This document shows, in pieces, positions 45,155 to 54,595 of a stretch of DNA of 64,000 nt. Below the pieces are notes generated by a model, which made no database searches, was not told where the DNA came from, and saw nothing but the letters and a program-made list of their open reading frames with translations. Made by a program: the position numbers and the translations under genes. The stretch comes from Flavobacterium okayamense (lineage in GTDB: Bacteria > Bacteroidota > Bacteroidia > Flavobacteriales > Flavobacteriaceae). How positions within the stretch are numbered: the first letter of the stretch is position 1; each line of letters begins with the position of its first letter. The DNA lies in assembly GCF_019702945.1 (NCBI RefSeq), contig NZ_AP024749.1, forward strand, positions 2,046,001 to 2,110,000, read 5' to 3'.

Positions 45155-46559
45155 ATTCTAGTTCTTTGCCAAAGTTTATATCAAATACATTTGCAAAGGC
45201 ATTCTTTATCGTTCCATCTGGGTTTAAAACTATTGTTCGGTGAACACGAGTAATAACCCAATTCTCTTTAATATCTTGGAATTTTGTAGATTTTAATTCT
45301 GTAACTTGTGATAAGTTGTTTTCATTTAAAACTTTTAACCAATTTTCATTAGAATCGTTAATGTTGATGGCTACAAAATTAACATCTGGATATTTTTCTT
45401 GATATAGTTTAATTTTTTTATGAACCGATTTATTGTGAGAATCTGCATGTGTAGTCCAAAAGAAAACAACCGTTTTTTTATCTTTTGTTAATGTATTAAC
45501 CGCTACAGGATTTAAATCTCTATCAATTAAATCAATATTAGGTAAAGTATTTCCAACTTTTAAATTTTGAACAGCATCGTAAATAGTTTTAAATTCAGCT
45601 TTTTGTTCGTTATCCGTAGATAAAGCCAAGTAACGATCAATAAACTCTTGATTATTAAAAAAACGTTCACCTTTAAGTAAATAACGATAGGCAATATTAT
45701 ATAAAACTACATTTTTAATTTTTTGATCTTTTATTAAGGTATCAGCAACGTTTAGCTTGTAAATGTTATCTTCTAAAGAAAACTCTTCAAATTTGTAATC
45801 ACTTTTTACAAAAGCTTTATTGTTTAAGAAAGCAGTTACGTAATTAATAAAAGGCGAAAAGTTTGTAAAATTTGAATTACTAAAATTCAAATGCTTTCTG
45901 TAATTATAAAAGTCATTTGGTAAAGAATCGTAAACTTTTGTATCTGTTTTGTATTGATGAGCAACAGGATAAACTTCTTTTTTGTAGTAATAATTAAAGT
46001 CAATTCCTGCTTTAGCAACTGAATCAAAAGCATCACTCCAACCAATTTCAACTCTTCTTTTTAAATAATCAGCAGTTCTGATTTTGTAAAGCGAATCAAT
46101 AGTTTTTGTAAATGATTTAGGGTTTCTAACTAATATATCATACAAACTACTTAATTCATTCTCATTCTTTAAAAATTGATCTATTAAGAAATTGTTTTTT
46201 TCATCACCTCTTCCACAAAATGCTAACGAATTATCAAAATCGTGAGAGTTTAATCGAATCATTAAACTATCATTTTTGTCGAAAAAAACATATTGATATT
46301 CAGGTAAATGTTGAAAAGTATAAAGACCAGGCGCTAACGAATCGAACTTGTGTAAAAATCTATTCTTTTCATCAAGGTAAATAGTGTCAATTACTTTTCC
46401 GTTTTTTAAGAACAGAACTTCTTTGCTTTGTGGATTAATTATTTCTCCTCCAAAATAAGCTATATAATTATCTTCTTCAAATACTCTTTCACAAGATGTA
46501 AATGTTGAAATACATAGTAGGGTTAAGGGAAAAATGTTAAGTAGGTAATTTTTAAGCAT
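45153..46559 (-). CDS. TlpA-like thioredoxin-fold lipoprotein lacking the CxxC motif
   Basis: About 468 residues from the ATG at 46559 (MLKNYLLNIFPLTLLC); nine more codons are open upstream. The signal peptide ends STFTSC, a lipobox. A long helical and beta N-terminal region (30-340) precedes a C-terminal AhpC/TSA-thioredoxin fold: LPNIDLIDRDLNPVAV, TVVFFWTTHADSHNKSVHKK, NFVAININDSNENWL. Where TlpA has WCxxC this protein has THADSH (about 369-374), and the cis-proline position is replaced (ITRVHRTIVLN). It is therefore unlikely to be a disulfide oxidoreductase. A binding or structural role is inferred. Confidence 0.85.
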   Translation of the reverse strand: MLKNYLLNIFPLTLLCISTFTSCERVFEEDNYIAYFGGEIINPQSKEVLFLKNGKVIDTIYLDEKNRFLHKFDSLAPGLYTFQHLPEYQYVFFDKNDSLMIRLNSHDFDNSLAFCGRGDEKNNFLIDQFLKNENELSSLYDILVRNPKSFTKTIDSLYKIRTADYLKRRVEIGWSDAFDSVAKAGIDFNYYYKKEVYPVAHQYKTDTKVYDSLPNDFYNYRKHLNFSNSNFTNFSPFINYVTAFLNNKAFVKSDYKFEEFSLEDNIYKLNVADTLIKDQKIKNVVLYNIAYRYLLKGERFFNNQEFIDRYLALSTDNEQKAEFKTIYDAVQNLKVGNTLPNIDLIDRDLNPVAVNTLTKDKKTVVFFWTTHADSHNKSVHKKIKLYQEKYPDVNFVAININDSNENWLKVLNENNLSQVTELKSTKFQDIKENWVITRVHRTIVLNPDGTIKNAFANVFDINFGKELE

Positions 46560-46643
46560 GTAATAGACTTGTTGTTTCTTAAACAAATGTATTGGTTAAA
46601 ATTTAATAAGCTTGTTAATAGACAGTTAAAATAAACCTATTAT

Positions 46644-46835
46644 TTAATGAAGGTTTAATGTAAAAGTAGCAGCACAAGTACTAAATCCAATTAAAAATGT
46701 TATTGCAGAATATGAAATTAATTTCAAACCGAGTTTATGTGATTTCTTAAAAAAAAGCATAATTAATCCTATAAAGAATACAATAGCACTAATCACTGCT
46801 ACAATAGCACTTAAACTCATTAAAATTTCTTTCAT
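46644..46835 (-). CDS. Small two-helix membrane protein
   Basis: About 63 residues from the ATG at 46835 (MKEILMSLSAIVAVISAI); the upstream 14 codons are also open. Two hydrophobic segments (IVAVISAIVFFIGLIMLFF and LISYSAITFLIGFSTCAATF) separated by a basic loop KKSHKLGLK. No family was recognised. It lies 43 bp downstream of the radical SAM gene on the same strand and may belong to that unit. Confidence 0.6.
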   Translation of the reverse strand: MKEILMSLSAIVAVISAIVFFIGLIMLFFKKSHKLGLKLISYSAITFLIGFSTCAATFTLNLH

Positions 46836-46878
46836 TTCATTTCTTTTTACTAAACAAATAAAATAATAAATATTCAAA

Positions 46879-48267
46879 TTAAAAATTTATTTTCTCTCGA
46901 ATTTCATTAATTTTATTATCTCTGTAAAACAAATTCATAGTTTCAAAAGGCACCATTTTGTATTTTTCTGAAACTATATGAACACATGATTTTTTAACTG
47001 CTCTAACATCAAAATCATAAGCGTCCATAAAATTCATAATTATTATTCTAAAAAGATTTTCATAGTTTAAATTATCTGATTGTACCCTCGGTAAACAACA
47101 CATTAATTCTCCAAAAGTGTTTTCTGCACAATCGACAGAAACTCCAGTGCTAAACATTGAAACTAAATGTTTTTTTAGTTCTTCATCGTTTTCATAAACA
47201 ATTGTGTTTTTAGTAGAATTTAATAAATCATCAGGATTAATTAAATTAGTCATTGGGTAAACTTCACCATCTATTTTTAGAGCATAAGCCATACATAAAG
47301 CATCTGGATTGCAAGGTACCGGAATTAAATCTTCTGGAGTAAAGATAGGTGATTGTTCATAAATTTTCCGTCTAACTTCAGTTAGTGTAATTCTTCCATT
47401 ATCATCATTATAGTTTTCATTTCTACCAGCTACTTGAGTAGGTTGAAAAGTTACACCTCTTACACATTTTTGTTTTAAAGCATAATCAATTATTTTGCCT
47501 ATTTCATCGTCGTTTTCACCTTTTTGAAGGGTAACAACTAAAGTTGTTGAAAGATTAAATTTATTTAAATTTTCGATTGCTTTAGTTCTAATTTCAGTCA
47601 AATCTTCTCCTCTTAGTTTTTCTAAAACTTCTTGTTTAAAACTATCAAATTGCAGATATATTTCAAAATCGGGCATATAAGAAGCTAATTTTTCAACAAA
47701 ATTTATGTCTTTAGCAATTCTAATACCATTTGTATTTAACATTAAATGTTTGATAGGTTTTTTCTTTGCAATATCTAATATTTCAAAAAAATCAGGATGA
47801 ACAGTTGGTTCTCCACCGGAAATTTGTACAACATCAGGTTCTCCCTCATTAGCAACAATTATATCAAACATTCTTTCAATTTCTTCAAGAGTTCTGTGTC
47901 TACCATAATTTGGAGCAGAGTTCGCATAACAAGTTGGACATGCTAGATTACATCTATCTGTAACCTCTACAATTGATAGGCATGAATGTTGTTCATGATC
48001 AGTACACAATCCACAATCATAAGGGCATCCATAATGTACTTTTGTATTAAATTTTAAAGGTATTTCAGATTGCTTATTAAAGTTTCTTATTTGTTTATAA
48101 TATTCAATATCATCAGCAATCATAACTTTTGATTCACCATGAGTTCTACAATTTTTAAGCATCCAAACTTTATCATTTTGAAATACAATTTTGCAGTCAA
48201 TTAACTTTAAACACTCTGGACATAAGCTCTTTGTATAGTCGTAAAAAATATAATCTCTATTAGGCAT
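46879..48267 (-). CDS. Radical SAM enzyme of the MJ0619/tetraether-lipid-synthase-like group
   Basis: A 462-residue protein. The radical SAM motif is CNLACPTC (C106, C110, C113). It is preceded by CPYDCGLC (81, 85, 88) and C96, and by an N-terminal CPECLKLIDC (16, 19, 25) and C40, and followed by cysteines in VPCNPDALC and ELMCCLPR. This multi-cluster arrangement with an N-terminal rubredoxin-like site and GCPYDCGLC before the SAM motif matches archaeal Tes/MJ0619-type enzymes that join or modify lipid chains (family knowledge, from memory). The start overlaps the Lgt-like gene by 8 bp, so the two are translationally coupled and probably act on a lipid or lipidated substrate (inference). Confidence 0.82.
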   Translation of the reverse strand: MPNRDYIFYDYTKSLCPECLKLIDCKIVFQNDKVWMLKNCRTHGESKVMIADDIEYYKQIRNFNKQSEIPLKFNTKVHYGCPYDCGLCTDHEQHSCLSIVEVTDRCNLACPTCYANSAPNYGRHRTLEEIERMFDIIVANEGEPDVVQISGGEPTVHPDFFEILDIAKKKPIKHLMLNTNGIRIAKDINFVEKLASYMPDFEIYLQFDSFKQEVLEKLRGEDLTEIRTKAIENLNKFNLSTTLVVTLQKGENDDEIGKIIDYALKQKCVRGVTFQPTQVAGRNENYNDDNGRITLTEVRRKIYEQSPIFTPEDLIPVPCNPDALCMAYALKIDGEVYPMTNLINPDDLLNSTKNTIVYENDEELKKHLVSMFSTGVSVDCAENTFGELMCCLPRVQSDNLNYENLFRIIIMNFMDAYDFDVRAVKKSCVHIVSEKYKMVPFETMNLFYRDNKINEIREKINF

Positions 48268-49003
48268 AATCAGTTTTAAAAAATAATTTGTAGATAAATT
48301 TATGATAATAAATAAATATAAAAATTGAACTCCATTGAATAATACTTAACCCCAAAAATATACTCTCATAAGGTTTTATAAATTCAACAAGAAAACGATA
48401 TATAAAATATAAAATCATAAAAAGTTTAAAATTATCACCATTTACAAAATCATTCCTTTTTAATTTAATAAAAAGTATGAAAAGTAAAATCATATATATC
48501 ATTTCGTATAGTGAAACTGGATGTCTTAATTTTCCATCACCAAGATTAATTCCAGTAAAAAATGTAGTTTCAACACCAAATGTAGGTTCAGCTATTCCCA
48601 TTGAAAAACAACCAATTCTTCCAATAAATAATGCAATTATTATTGGTAATACATACAAATCTCCAGAAGATTTCTTTTCACCAATTATTTTTTTTATCAA
48701 TTCGACACCAAATAAACCACCCAAAAAGCCTCCAGCTACTGTCTTACTCTTATATATATTTAAAAATGTTTGTTCTGATAATATAGAAGGAGTTTCTAAT
48801 AAGGCAATAAAACGTGAGCCTATTAAAGCACCTAAAGTAGCACCTATTAAAATCCATAATCTATTTTCATCAGAAATTAAATCATTTTTTTTTCTTCTTA
48901 AATGATAATATACTCTAATTCCTACAATAAAAGCTAGTGTTTCAAAAATAAAATGAAAATAGATTTTTTCTCCAAATAAGCTAAAGTAATAGGGAAATTG
49001 CAT
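48260..49003 (-). CDS. Lgt-like (prolipoprotein diacylglyceryl transferase family) membrane protein, divergent
   Basis: A 247-residue protein with about seven helices. Lgt landmarks seen: FIGRIGCFSMG (128-136; the Arg of GRxGNF is kept, the Asn is Cys), HPVSLYE (161-167) and YRFLVEF (R203, E207). The GGxxFHGG segment of canonical Lgt reads GGFLGG (91-96), so the histidine reported as essential in E. coli Lgt is missing. It is probably a paralogue rather than the housekeeping enzyme. It overlaps the downstream radical SAM gene, pointing to a joint lipid-related function (inference). Confidence 0.8.
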   Translation of the reverse strand: MQFPYYFSLFGEKIYFHFIFETLAFIVGIRVYYHLRRKKNDLISDENRLWILIGATLGALIGSRFIALLETPSILSEQTFLNIYKSKTVAGGFLGGLFGVELIKKIIGEKKSSGDLYVLPIIIALFIGRIGCFSMGIAEPTFGVETTFFTGINLGDGKLRHPVSLYEMIYMILLFILFIKLKRNDFVNGDNFKLFMILYFIYRFLVEFIKPYESIFLGLSIIQWSSIFIFIYYHKFIYKLFFKTDYA

Positions 49004-49075
49004 TTATTTTTTAATGTTGAAGGTAAAAGTAATAAAAAACCAATTATACAATACTTAAAACTAATCTTGAATGCT

Positions 49076-49083
49076 TATTTTTG
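49076..49083 (+). promoter_or_regulatory. -7 box upstream of ABC-F gene
   Basis: TATTTTTG matches TAnnTTTG, 27 bp before the ATG at 49111. No clear -33 box. Confidence 0.4.
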
Positions 49084-49104
49084 CATCGATTTTTAAATTT
49101 ATAA

Positions 49105-50730
<1,626 letters not shown>

Positions 50731-50736
50731 TAAAAG

Positions 50737-50764
50737 AAAATCCCGCAATTAGCGGGATTTTTTA
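50737..50764 (+). terminator. Terminator after the ABC-F gene
   Basis: Stem AAAATCCCGC / GCGGGATTTT with loop AATTA and T run; also usable by the convergent lipoprotein gene. Confidence 0.88.
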
Positions 50765-50773
50765 TTCATAATT

Positions 50774-51271
50774 CTATAAAGGAGCATTAATTAAAAAATG
50801 GGAAAATTTTCTTGTTTTTAAATTTATAAATCCCTGAAAATAGCATTTTCCACCTCCTAAGACTTCAACTTTTTGTTCTTTCCAATTAAAATCATCTTTT
50901 ACTTTGCAAAAGCAATTAATAAATACTTCTTTTTCACCTGTTTTGTTAATTAAATAAGGAAAATATTGTCTTTTATATTCATCTAAATTTACATTTAGAT
51001 TCGGAAGTTCATCTGGAAAATCTTTAAAATTTTCTTTTAATTCTAAATTCATTTGATCAACAGCCAAAGGTAAGATTTCATTAATAATTTTAAGCTCATT
51101 TTTTGTAAGAAATGTTGCAGTTTCCCCTTTCCAATTGTGGGTTTCTAAAATAACTATATAAACTTCACCTTTTGAATTTTTAATATATTTTTCTGATTTT
51201 ACTTCATATCTATTATTACAGCTAGAAATAATCATAAAAAATAAAATTGAAATTTTTTTTGATATATTCAT
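50774..51271 (-). CDS. Hypothetical lipoprotein
   Basis: A 165-residue protein with a lipoprotein signal (MNISKKISILFFMIISSC, Cys18). The mature region contains ILETHNWKGETATFLTKNEL, FPYLINKTGEKEVFINCFCKVKDDF and VLGGGKCYFQGFINLKTRK. No family recognised. It lies 18 bp from the membrane gene at 51290 on the same strand, possibly an operon. Likely anchored in the periplasm or outer membrane. Confidence 0.75.
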   Translation of the reverse strand: MNISKKISILFFMIISSCNNRYEVKSEKYIKNSKGEVYIVILETHNWKGETATFLTKNELKIINEILPLAVDQMNLELKENFKDFPDELPNLNVNLDEYKRQYFPYLINKTGEKEVFINCFCKVKDDFNWKEQKVEVLGGGKCYFQGFINLKTRKFSHFLINAPL

Positions 51272-51289
51272 TTAAAATGGATTTAAAAA

Positions 51290-52315
51290 CTAATTCTTTT
51301 TAATCATGCCAATCAAACTTTTTATGGTAAAAGCATTTAATGGAAACTCTAAGAATACATGTAAATAACTTAAAAAGAATAACGCGATTAATCCCGTTTT
51401 ATAATCATAAAGATAAATACCTATTGAAAGGATATATATAAACAGTATCCAAAAAAGTTTTTGTTTTGAAATTGTTTTTCCCCAACCAATGATTGACGTT
51501 TTTGAAAACCAATTCAAATAATGATAGGTATAAGCAAATGCTATAAAAATTTGAATTTTTATGCCTATTTCAGAAATTACAGCGAAATTATCATTCTCTA
51601 AACTTCCGCTAAGTTTTGCAATATTAGCACTTACTGTAGCAAAATTACTGCTTAAAAAAGTATCGATTGTCTCAATAGACGGTTTTGTAAGCGTAAGTAA
51701 TTCTCGTGGTAAAAATGAAATAACAAACGGAATCGCAGCTAAAACTAATACGGAATAAATTCCTGTTTTACTTTTCGATTTTATAGAACCAAATAAGATA
51801 AATAGCAGCGTAAAAAGATAAACGTGAATTATTGTTGGTAAAAAAACTACTATATATAAAAACAAATCTTGTAAAAACTTGGTAGCTAAAAATACGACTA
51901 TACCAATAACGACAAGTAAACTTAAGAGTGTTTTTTTGCTTTTATAAAATAGTAAGCCAATTGAAAACAAAAATGCCGAAAGTAGTAATGTACCACTATT
52001 TCTCGATAACAAATCTAAAATTCTTTGTGAAGTTATATTTAAATCAAAATCAAGAAAATTTATAATAGGCGCAATTGAAATTAAAATTGTAAAAGCTAAT
52101 AAAATCAAGGCATATTTTATGTTGGCCTGCATAAAATAGTTTTTATTCTTAAGCCAGTTTATCTCTGTTAGATAATGTAACGGGCCTAAAACAGCATAAG
52201 AAAATAGAAACAACTCAAAAGGAATAATAATTGCAATAATTAACGACACTATCATGAAAATGATATTTAAGAAGTCGATATTGGAATTAAGTTGCGAAGT
52301 AAATCCTTTTAACAT
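51290..52315 (-). CDS. Hypothetical polytopic membrane protein
   Basis: A 341-residue protein with about nine or ten helices. Distinctive segments are FELFLFSYAVLGPLHYLTEI with NWLKNKNYF near the N-terminus, and FFLSYLHVFLEFPLNAFTIKSL near the C-terminus. The conserved histidines in PLHYLTE, YHYLNWFSK and YLHVFLEFP recall the intramembrane His layout of Brp/Blh-type carotene oxygenases, but I cannot support that assignment. A TATATTTG -7 box lies at 52357-52364. Confidence 0.75.
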   Translation of the reverse strand: MLKGFTSQLNSNIDFLNIIFMIVSLIIAIIIPFELFLFSYAVLGPLHYLTEINWLKNKNYFMQANIKYALILLAFTILISIAPIINFLDFDLNITSQRILDLLSRNSGTLLLSAFLFSIGLLFYKSKKTLLSLLVVIGIVVFLATKFLQDLFLYIVVFLPTIIHVYLFTLLFILFGSIKSKSKTGIYSVLVLAAIPFVISFLPRELLTLTKPSIETIDTFLSSNFATVSANIAKLSGSLENDNFAVISEIGIKIQIFIAFAYTYHYLNWFSKTSIIGWGKTISKQKLFWILFIYILSIGIYLYDYKTGLIALFFLSYLHVFLEFPLNAFTIKSLIGMIKKN

Positions 52316-52356
52316 GAATAAAAATAATCTAGGGATTAGTTTTTTAGTTAGTAAAG

Positions 52357-52364
52357 CAAATATA
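52357..52364 (-). promoter_or_regulatory. -7 box upstream of the polytopic membrane gene
   Basis: Minus strand TATATTTG, 42 bp before the ATG at 52315; it marks the return to the backbone just beyond the attC-like half site at 52421-52444. Confidence 0.45.
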
Positions 52365-52420
52365 GAATTTTCATGGTAAGGATTATGAATTTTAAGAAAA
52401 ATAGGGATATTCTTGAACTA

Positions 52421-52444
52421 GCCATTACTTGTAACTGCTGTTAG
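52421..52444 (-). repeat. attC-like half site at the end of the cassette array
   Basis: Plus strand GCCATTACTTGTAACTGCTGTTAG, nearly identical to the right arm of the complete site at 53604-53627 (only ACC versus ACT differs). The opposite arm is absent, as expected at an array edge or after deletion. Confidence 0.6.
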
Positions 52445-52460
52445 CAGTAGTGTTTATAAT

Positions 52461-52736
52461 TTATTCTGCTGACCTTATGAAATATCCTAAGCAAAACGCA
52501 CAAATGAATAGTCCTAACAAATTTATCCAAGTCAAAATTTTTCTGTTTTTGTATTTATTAGTTAGGATTAAAATACTTGGAATCGTAAATAAGTTTAGAA
52601 ATAATGTAAATGGTAAAATAAGTAACCCAAATCCAAATGGTCCGCCACCAGTTAATATTATTTTTACAGTTTCAGGAATAAAATAAAAGGCATTCATTCC
52701 AATGATTAAAATTCCCGTAAACTTGTTAATGTTCAT
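52461..52736 (-). CDS. Small hypothetical membrane protein (possible cassette gene)
   Basis: A 91-residue protein with three membrane helices (GILIIGMNAFYFIPETVKII, LLILPFTLFLNLFTIPSILIL, ILTWINLLGLFICAFCLGYF). No family recognised. An overlapping plus-strand open frame is rejected because the hydrophobic helices and the minus-strand orientation of all neighbours favour this one. It is flanked by attC-like repeats, the typical situation of an integron cassette gene. Confidence 0.65.
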   Translation of the reverse strand: MNINKFTGILIIGMNAFYFIPETVKIILTGGGPFGFGLLILPFTLFLNLFTIPSILILTNKYKNRKILTWINLLGLFICAFCLGYFIRSAE

Positions 52737-52776
52737 TTTTTTTAATTAAAATCGATTTTCAATTCTTGAGTATGTG

Positions 52777-52911
52777 CTAACGTTTCGCGGCTACAAGTAG
52801 TGGCGTGAACCAGCACCAAGCCATAACAAAAATAAAAAAACATTCCATTGAATAGCGGTTTTTTCAGAGGAAAAACCAAACCAAATCTATTAAGGCTACC
52901 TACTATTAACA
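52777..52911 (-). repeat. attC-like imperfect palindrome 2
   Basis: Left arm (plus strand) CTAACG, TTTC, then GCGGCTACAAGTAGTGGC (52777-52804), identical over 18 bp to the left arm of the site at 53497. An internal hairpin GGTTTTT / AAAAACC (52857-52877) sits in the variable middle. The right arm (about 52888-52911) is degenerate, matching about half the positions. Confidence 0.6.
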
Positions 52912-52918
52912 AACGTTT

Positions 52919-53470
52919 TTAGATTAAAGTAAATATTTTTCCAAGTATTAAAATTATCAAAATTATAATTACTAGAAATTTTTGAGCTTTAAATATTTTG
53001 TTTATAGAGTTCCAATTATAAAGAAAGACAAAAGTTGGTAATAAATACGAACTGATTTTGAAATCTCTTTCTAGGTAAATAGGGTTATGTATGAAAAAGT
53101 TCAAAAGTCTAACTAAGAAAAGTAAGCAAACATAAAAAATGAAAATAGAATTTGCTTGTCCAAAACGATTTCTAATGCTCAGTTTTCTGTTTTTTAAACA
53201 AATTTTGGAAAGCCAAATGTAGGTCGTATAAGTAAAACCAAAACAAACGGAGCTAATTCCAATTAAATTCATTATAAATGGAGAGAAATTATAGTTTTCG
53301 TAATTAATAAAATAAGGGTTTTGACTGCTAAAAGTAAAATTAGCAAACATTGTTGTCAATCTCAGTAAATAATTTAGTGTTATTGAATAGCCTAAACCAA
53401 TTATTAAACCAAAGTAAAATTGTTTTTTGCCAATATTACTTATAGATAAAATAGGTTTAAATTTGCTCAT
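52919..53470 (-). CDS. Hypothetical membrane protein (possible cassette gene)
   Basis: A 183-residue protein with about five helices (FYFGLIIGLGYSITLNYLL, FIMNLIGISSVCFGFTYTTYIWL, ANSIFIFYVCLLFLVRLLNFF, SSYLLPTFVFLYNW, FLVIIILIILILGKIF). No family recognised. Together with attC-like sites on both sides and the same orientation as its neighbours, it fits a promoterless cassette ORF. Confidence 0.65.
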   Translation of the reverse strand: MSKFKPILSISNIGKKQFYFGLIIGLGYSITLNYLLRLTTMFANFTFSSQNPYFINYENYNFSPFIMNLIGISSVCFGFTYTTYIWLSKICLKNRKLSIRNRFGQANSIFIFYVCLLFLVRLLNFFIHNPIYLERDFKISSYLLPTFVFLYNWNSINKIFKAQKFLVIIILIILILGKIFTLI

Positions 53471-53496
53471 TCAGATTTGGTTTTACAAAATGTATT

Positions 53497-53627
53497 CCAA
53501 CGTTTTGCGGCTACAAGTAGTGGCGTGAGCCGGCACCAAGCCATAACAAATATAGACTTATTTTAGGAAAATTCGGAGAATTTTCCGAGCAGTTACAAAC
53601 CAAGCCATTACTTGTAACCGCTGTTAG
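53497..53627 (-). repeat. attC-like imperfect palindrome 1 (complete)
   Basis: 131 bp. Left arm CCAACG, TTTT, GCGGCTACAAGTAGTGGC (53497-53524); right arm GCCATTACTTGTAACCGC, T, GTTAG (53604-53627). The long arms pair at 14 of 16 positions and the outer CCAAC/GTTAG pair with one G-T, separated by unequal unpaired spacers (4 versus 1-3 nt), as in attC R and L boxes. The middle holds a perfect hairpin GGAAAATTC / GAATTTTCC (53566-53586). Confidence 0.65.
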
Positions 53628-53635
53628 TAGCTGGT

Positions 53636-54142
53636 TTAATTAAACGCTTCAATTTTTAATTCTTCACTCGTTTTCGTTAAGTTTTCTGAGCTAGAAATTT
53701 TATAAACAAAAGACATTAATTTTTCCCAATGTCCAGCTGGATATATGTATATCATTGGCTTTCTTTGATTTTTAATGTATAAAATTATAGATAATTGTGA
53801 GCCTTCTTTAAGTACTATTGTATTTGGTTCACGTATTGGCTCAGTAATTCCAGATTTTTCCAAATCAATTTTTTCAATTAATGAAATGAGTTCTGAATAA
53901 GTTTCATTATCAAGTTTGCCTTTATAGTACCCTATTTTCAAAGTGTCTATTTTCCGTTTTTGATATGCTTTTTCAATAAACAGTTTAACTTCTTTCTTTT
54001 TATTTATTTCCAAATGATATTCAGGACAAGTTCCAAAGCATTTTGATGTGTGAAAAATTATTTTTTCAAATTCATTATCATTTTTTTTTGAAGCACAGCT
54101 AATTAATATAAAAGGAATAATTAGGTAAAATATCTTTTTCAT
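53636..54142 (-). CDS. DUF6438-type lipoprotein (possible cassette gene)
   Basis: A 168-residue lipoprotein (signal MKKIFYLIIPFILISC, Cys16). The DUF6438 signature is HTSKCFGTCPEYHLEINKK (about 30-48), with the conserved CFGTCP cysteines, followed by a beta-rich region and a C-terminal helix. The function of the domain is unknown. It is the first ORF of the attC-like array in transcriptional order, only 9 bp upstream of a complete attC-like site. Confidence 0.8.
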   Translation of the reverse strand: MKKIFYLIIPFILISCASKKNDNEFEKIIFHTSKCFGTCPEYHLEINKKKEVKLFIEKAYQKRKIDTLKIGYYKGKLDNETYSELISLIEKIDLEKSGITEPIREPNTIVLKEGSQLSIILYIKNQRKPMIYIYPAGHWEKLMSFVYKISSSENLTKTSEELKIEAFN

Positions 54143-54323
54143 AAGTTAAATCTTCAAGTAGTTATTCTAATTTGGAGTTTTTCGTCAAAACTTGCTACTA
54201 ACTCGTTTATACTCGCATGTTTTATACTGCTTTTATTCCATATTGGAAGGATAGTCGCATAAAATTACTGTTTTAGTTTTGCTAAAATAAATAAAATTAA
54301 AATAAAGGCTAAATATTAAAAGC

Positions 54324-54536
54324 TTATTCTTCTTTTTTAATACTTAAAGCACCACTGGGACATTTTGCTACTTGGTCTATTAATTCTTGTGAAGTTGCAT
54401 GTTCTGGTTTTACCCAAGGTTTTTCTTTTGGGTTATACACTTTAGGTAATGTTTTTACACACATGCCGCTATGTGTACATTTTTCGGGTTTCCAAATAAT
54501 ATTAACTTCTCCGTTTGTATATTCTTTGTGTTCCAT
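54324..54536 (-). CDS. Small 4Fe-4S mono-cluster ferredoxin-like protein
   Basis: A 70-residue protein of the Fer4_19 type: IIWKPEKCTHSGMCVKTLP, VYNPKEKPWVKPEHA, VAKCPSGALSIKKEE. Three cysteines (CxxxxxC and CPSGAL) are seen, the family norm. It may bind one Fe-S cluster and act in electron transfer or sensing; partner unknown. It marks the backbone side of the cassette block. Confidence 0.88.
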   Translation of the reverse strand: MEHKEYTNGEVNIIWKPEKCTHSGMCVKTLPKVYNPKEKPWVKPEHATSQELIDQVAKCPSGALSIKKEE

Positions 54537-54595
54537 ACTGTGTTGTTTTAAATAAAGTTACAAAAAAAAGTGAAGCTAACTGCTTCACTTATATT

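Noticed and set aside
48477..48905. Plus-strand 142-residue ORF opposite the Lgt-like gene
   Set aside because: Antisense frame of a gene with recognisable Lgt motifs; no motif of its own.
52450..52686. Plus-strand 78-residue ORF opposite the small membrane gene
   Set aside because: Low-complexity Asn/Lys-rich translation without features; the minus-strand ORF has three membrane helices and the orientation of its neighbours.
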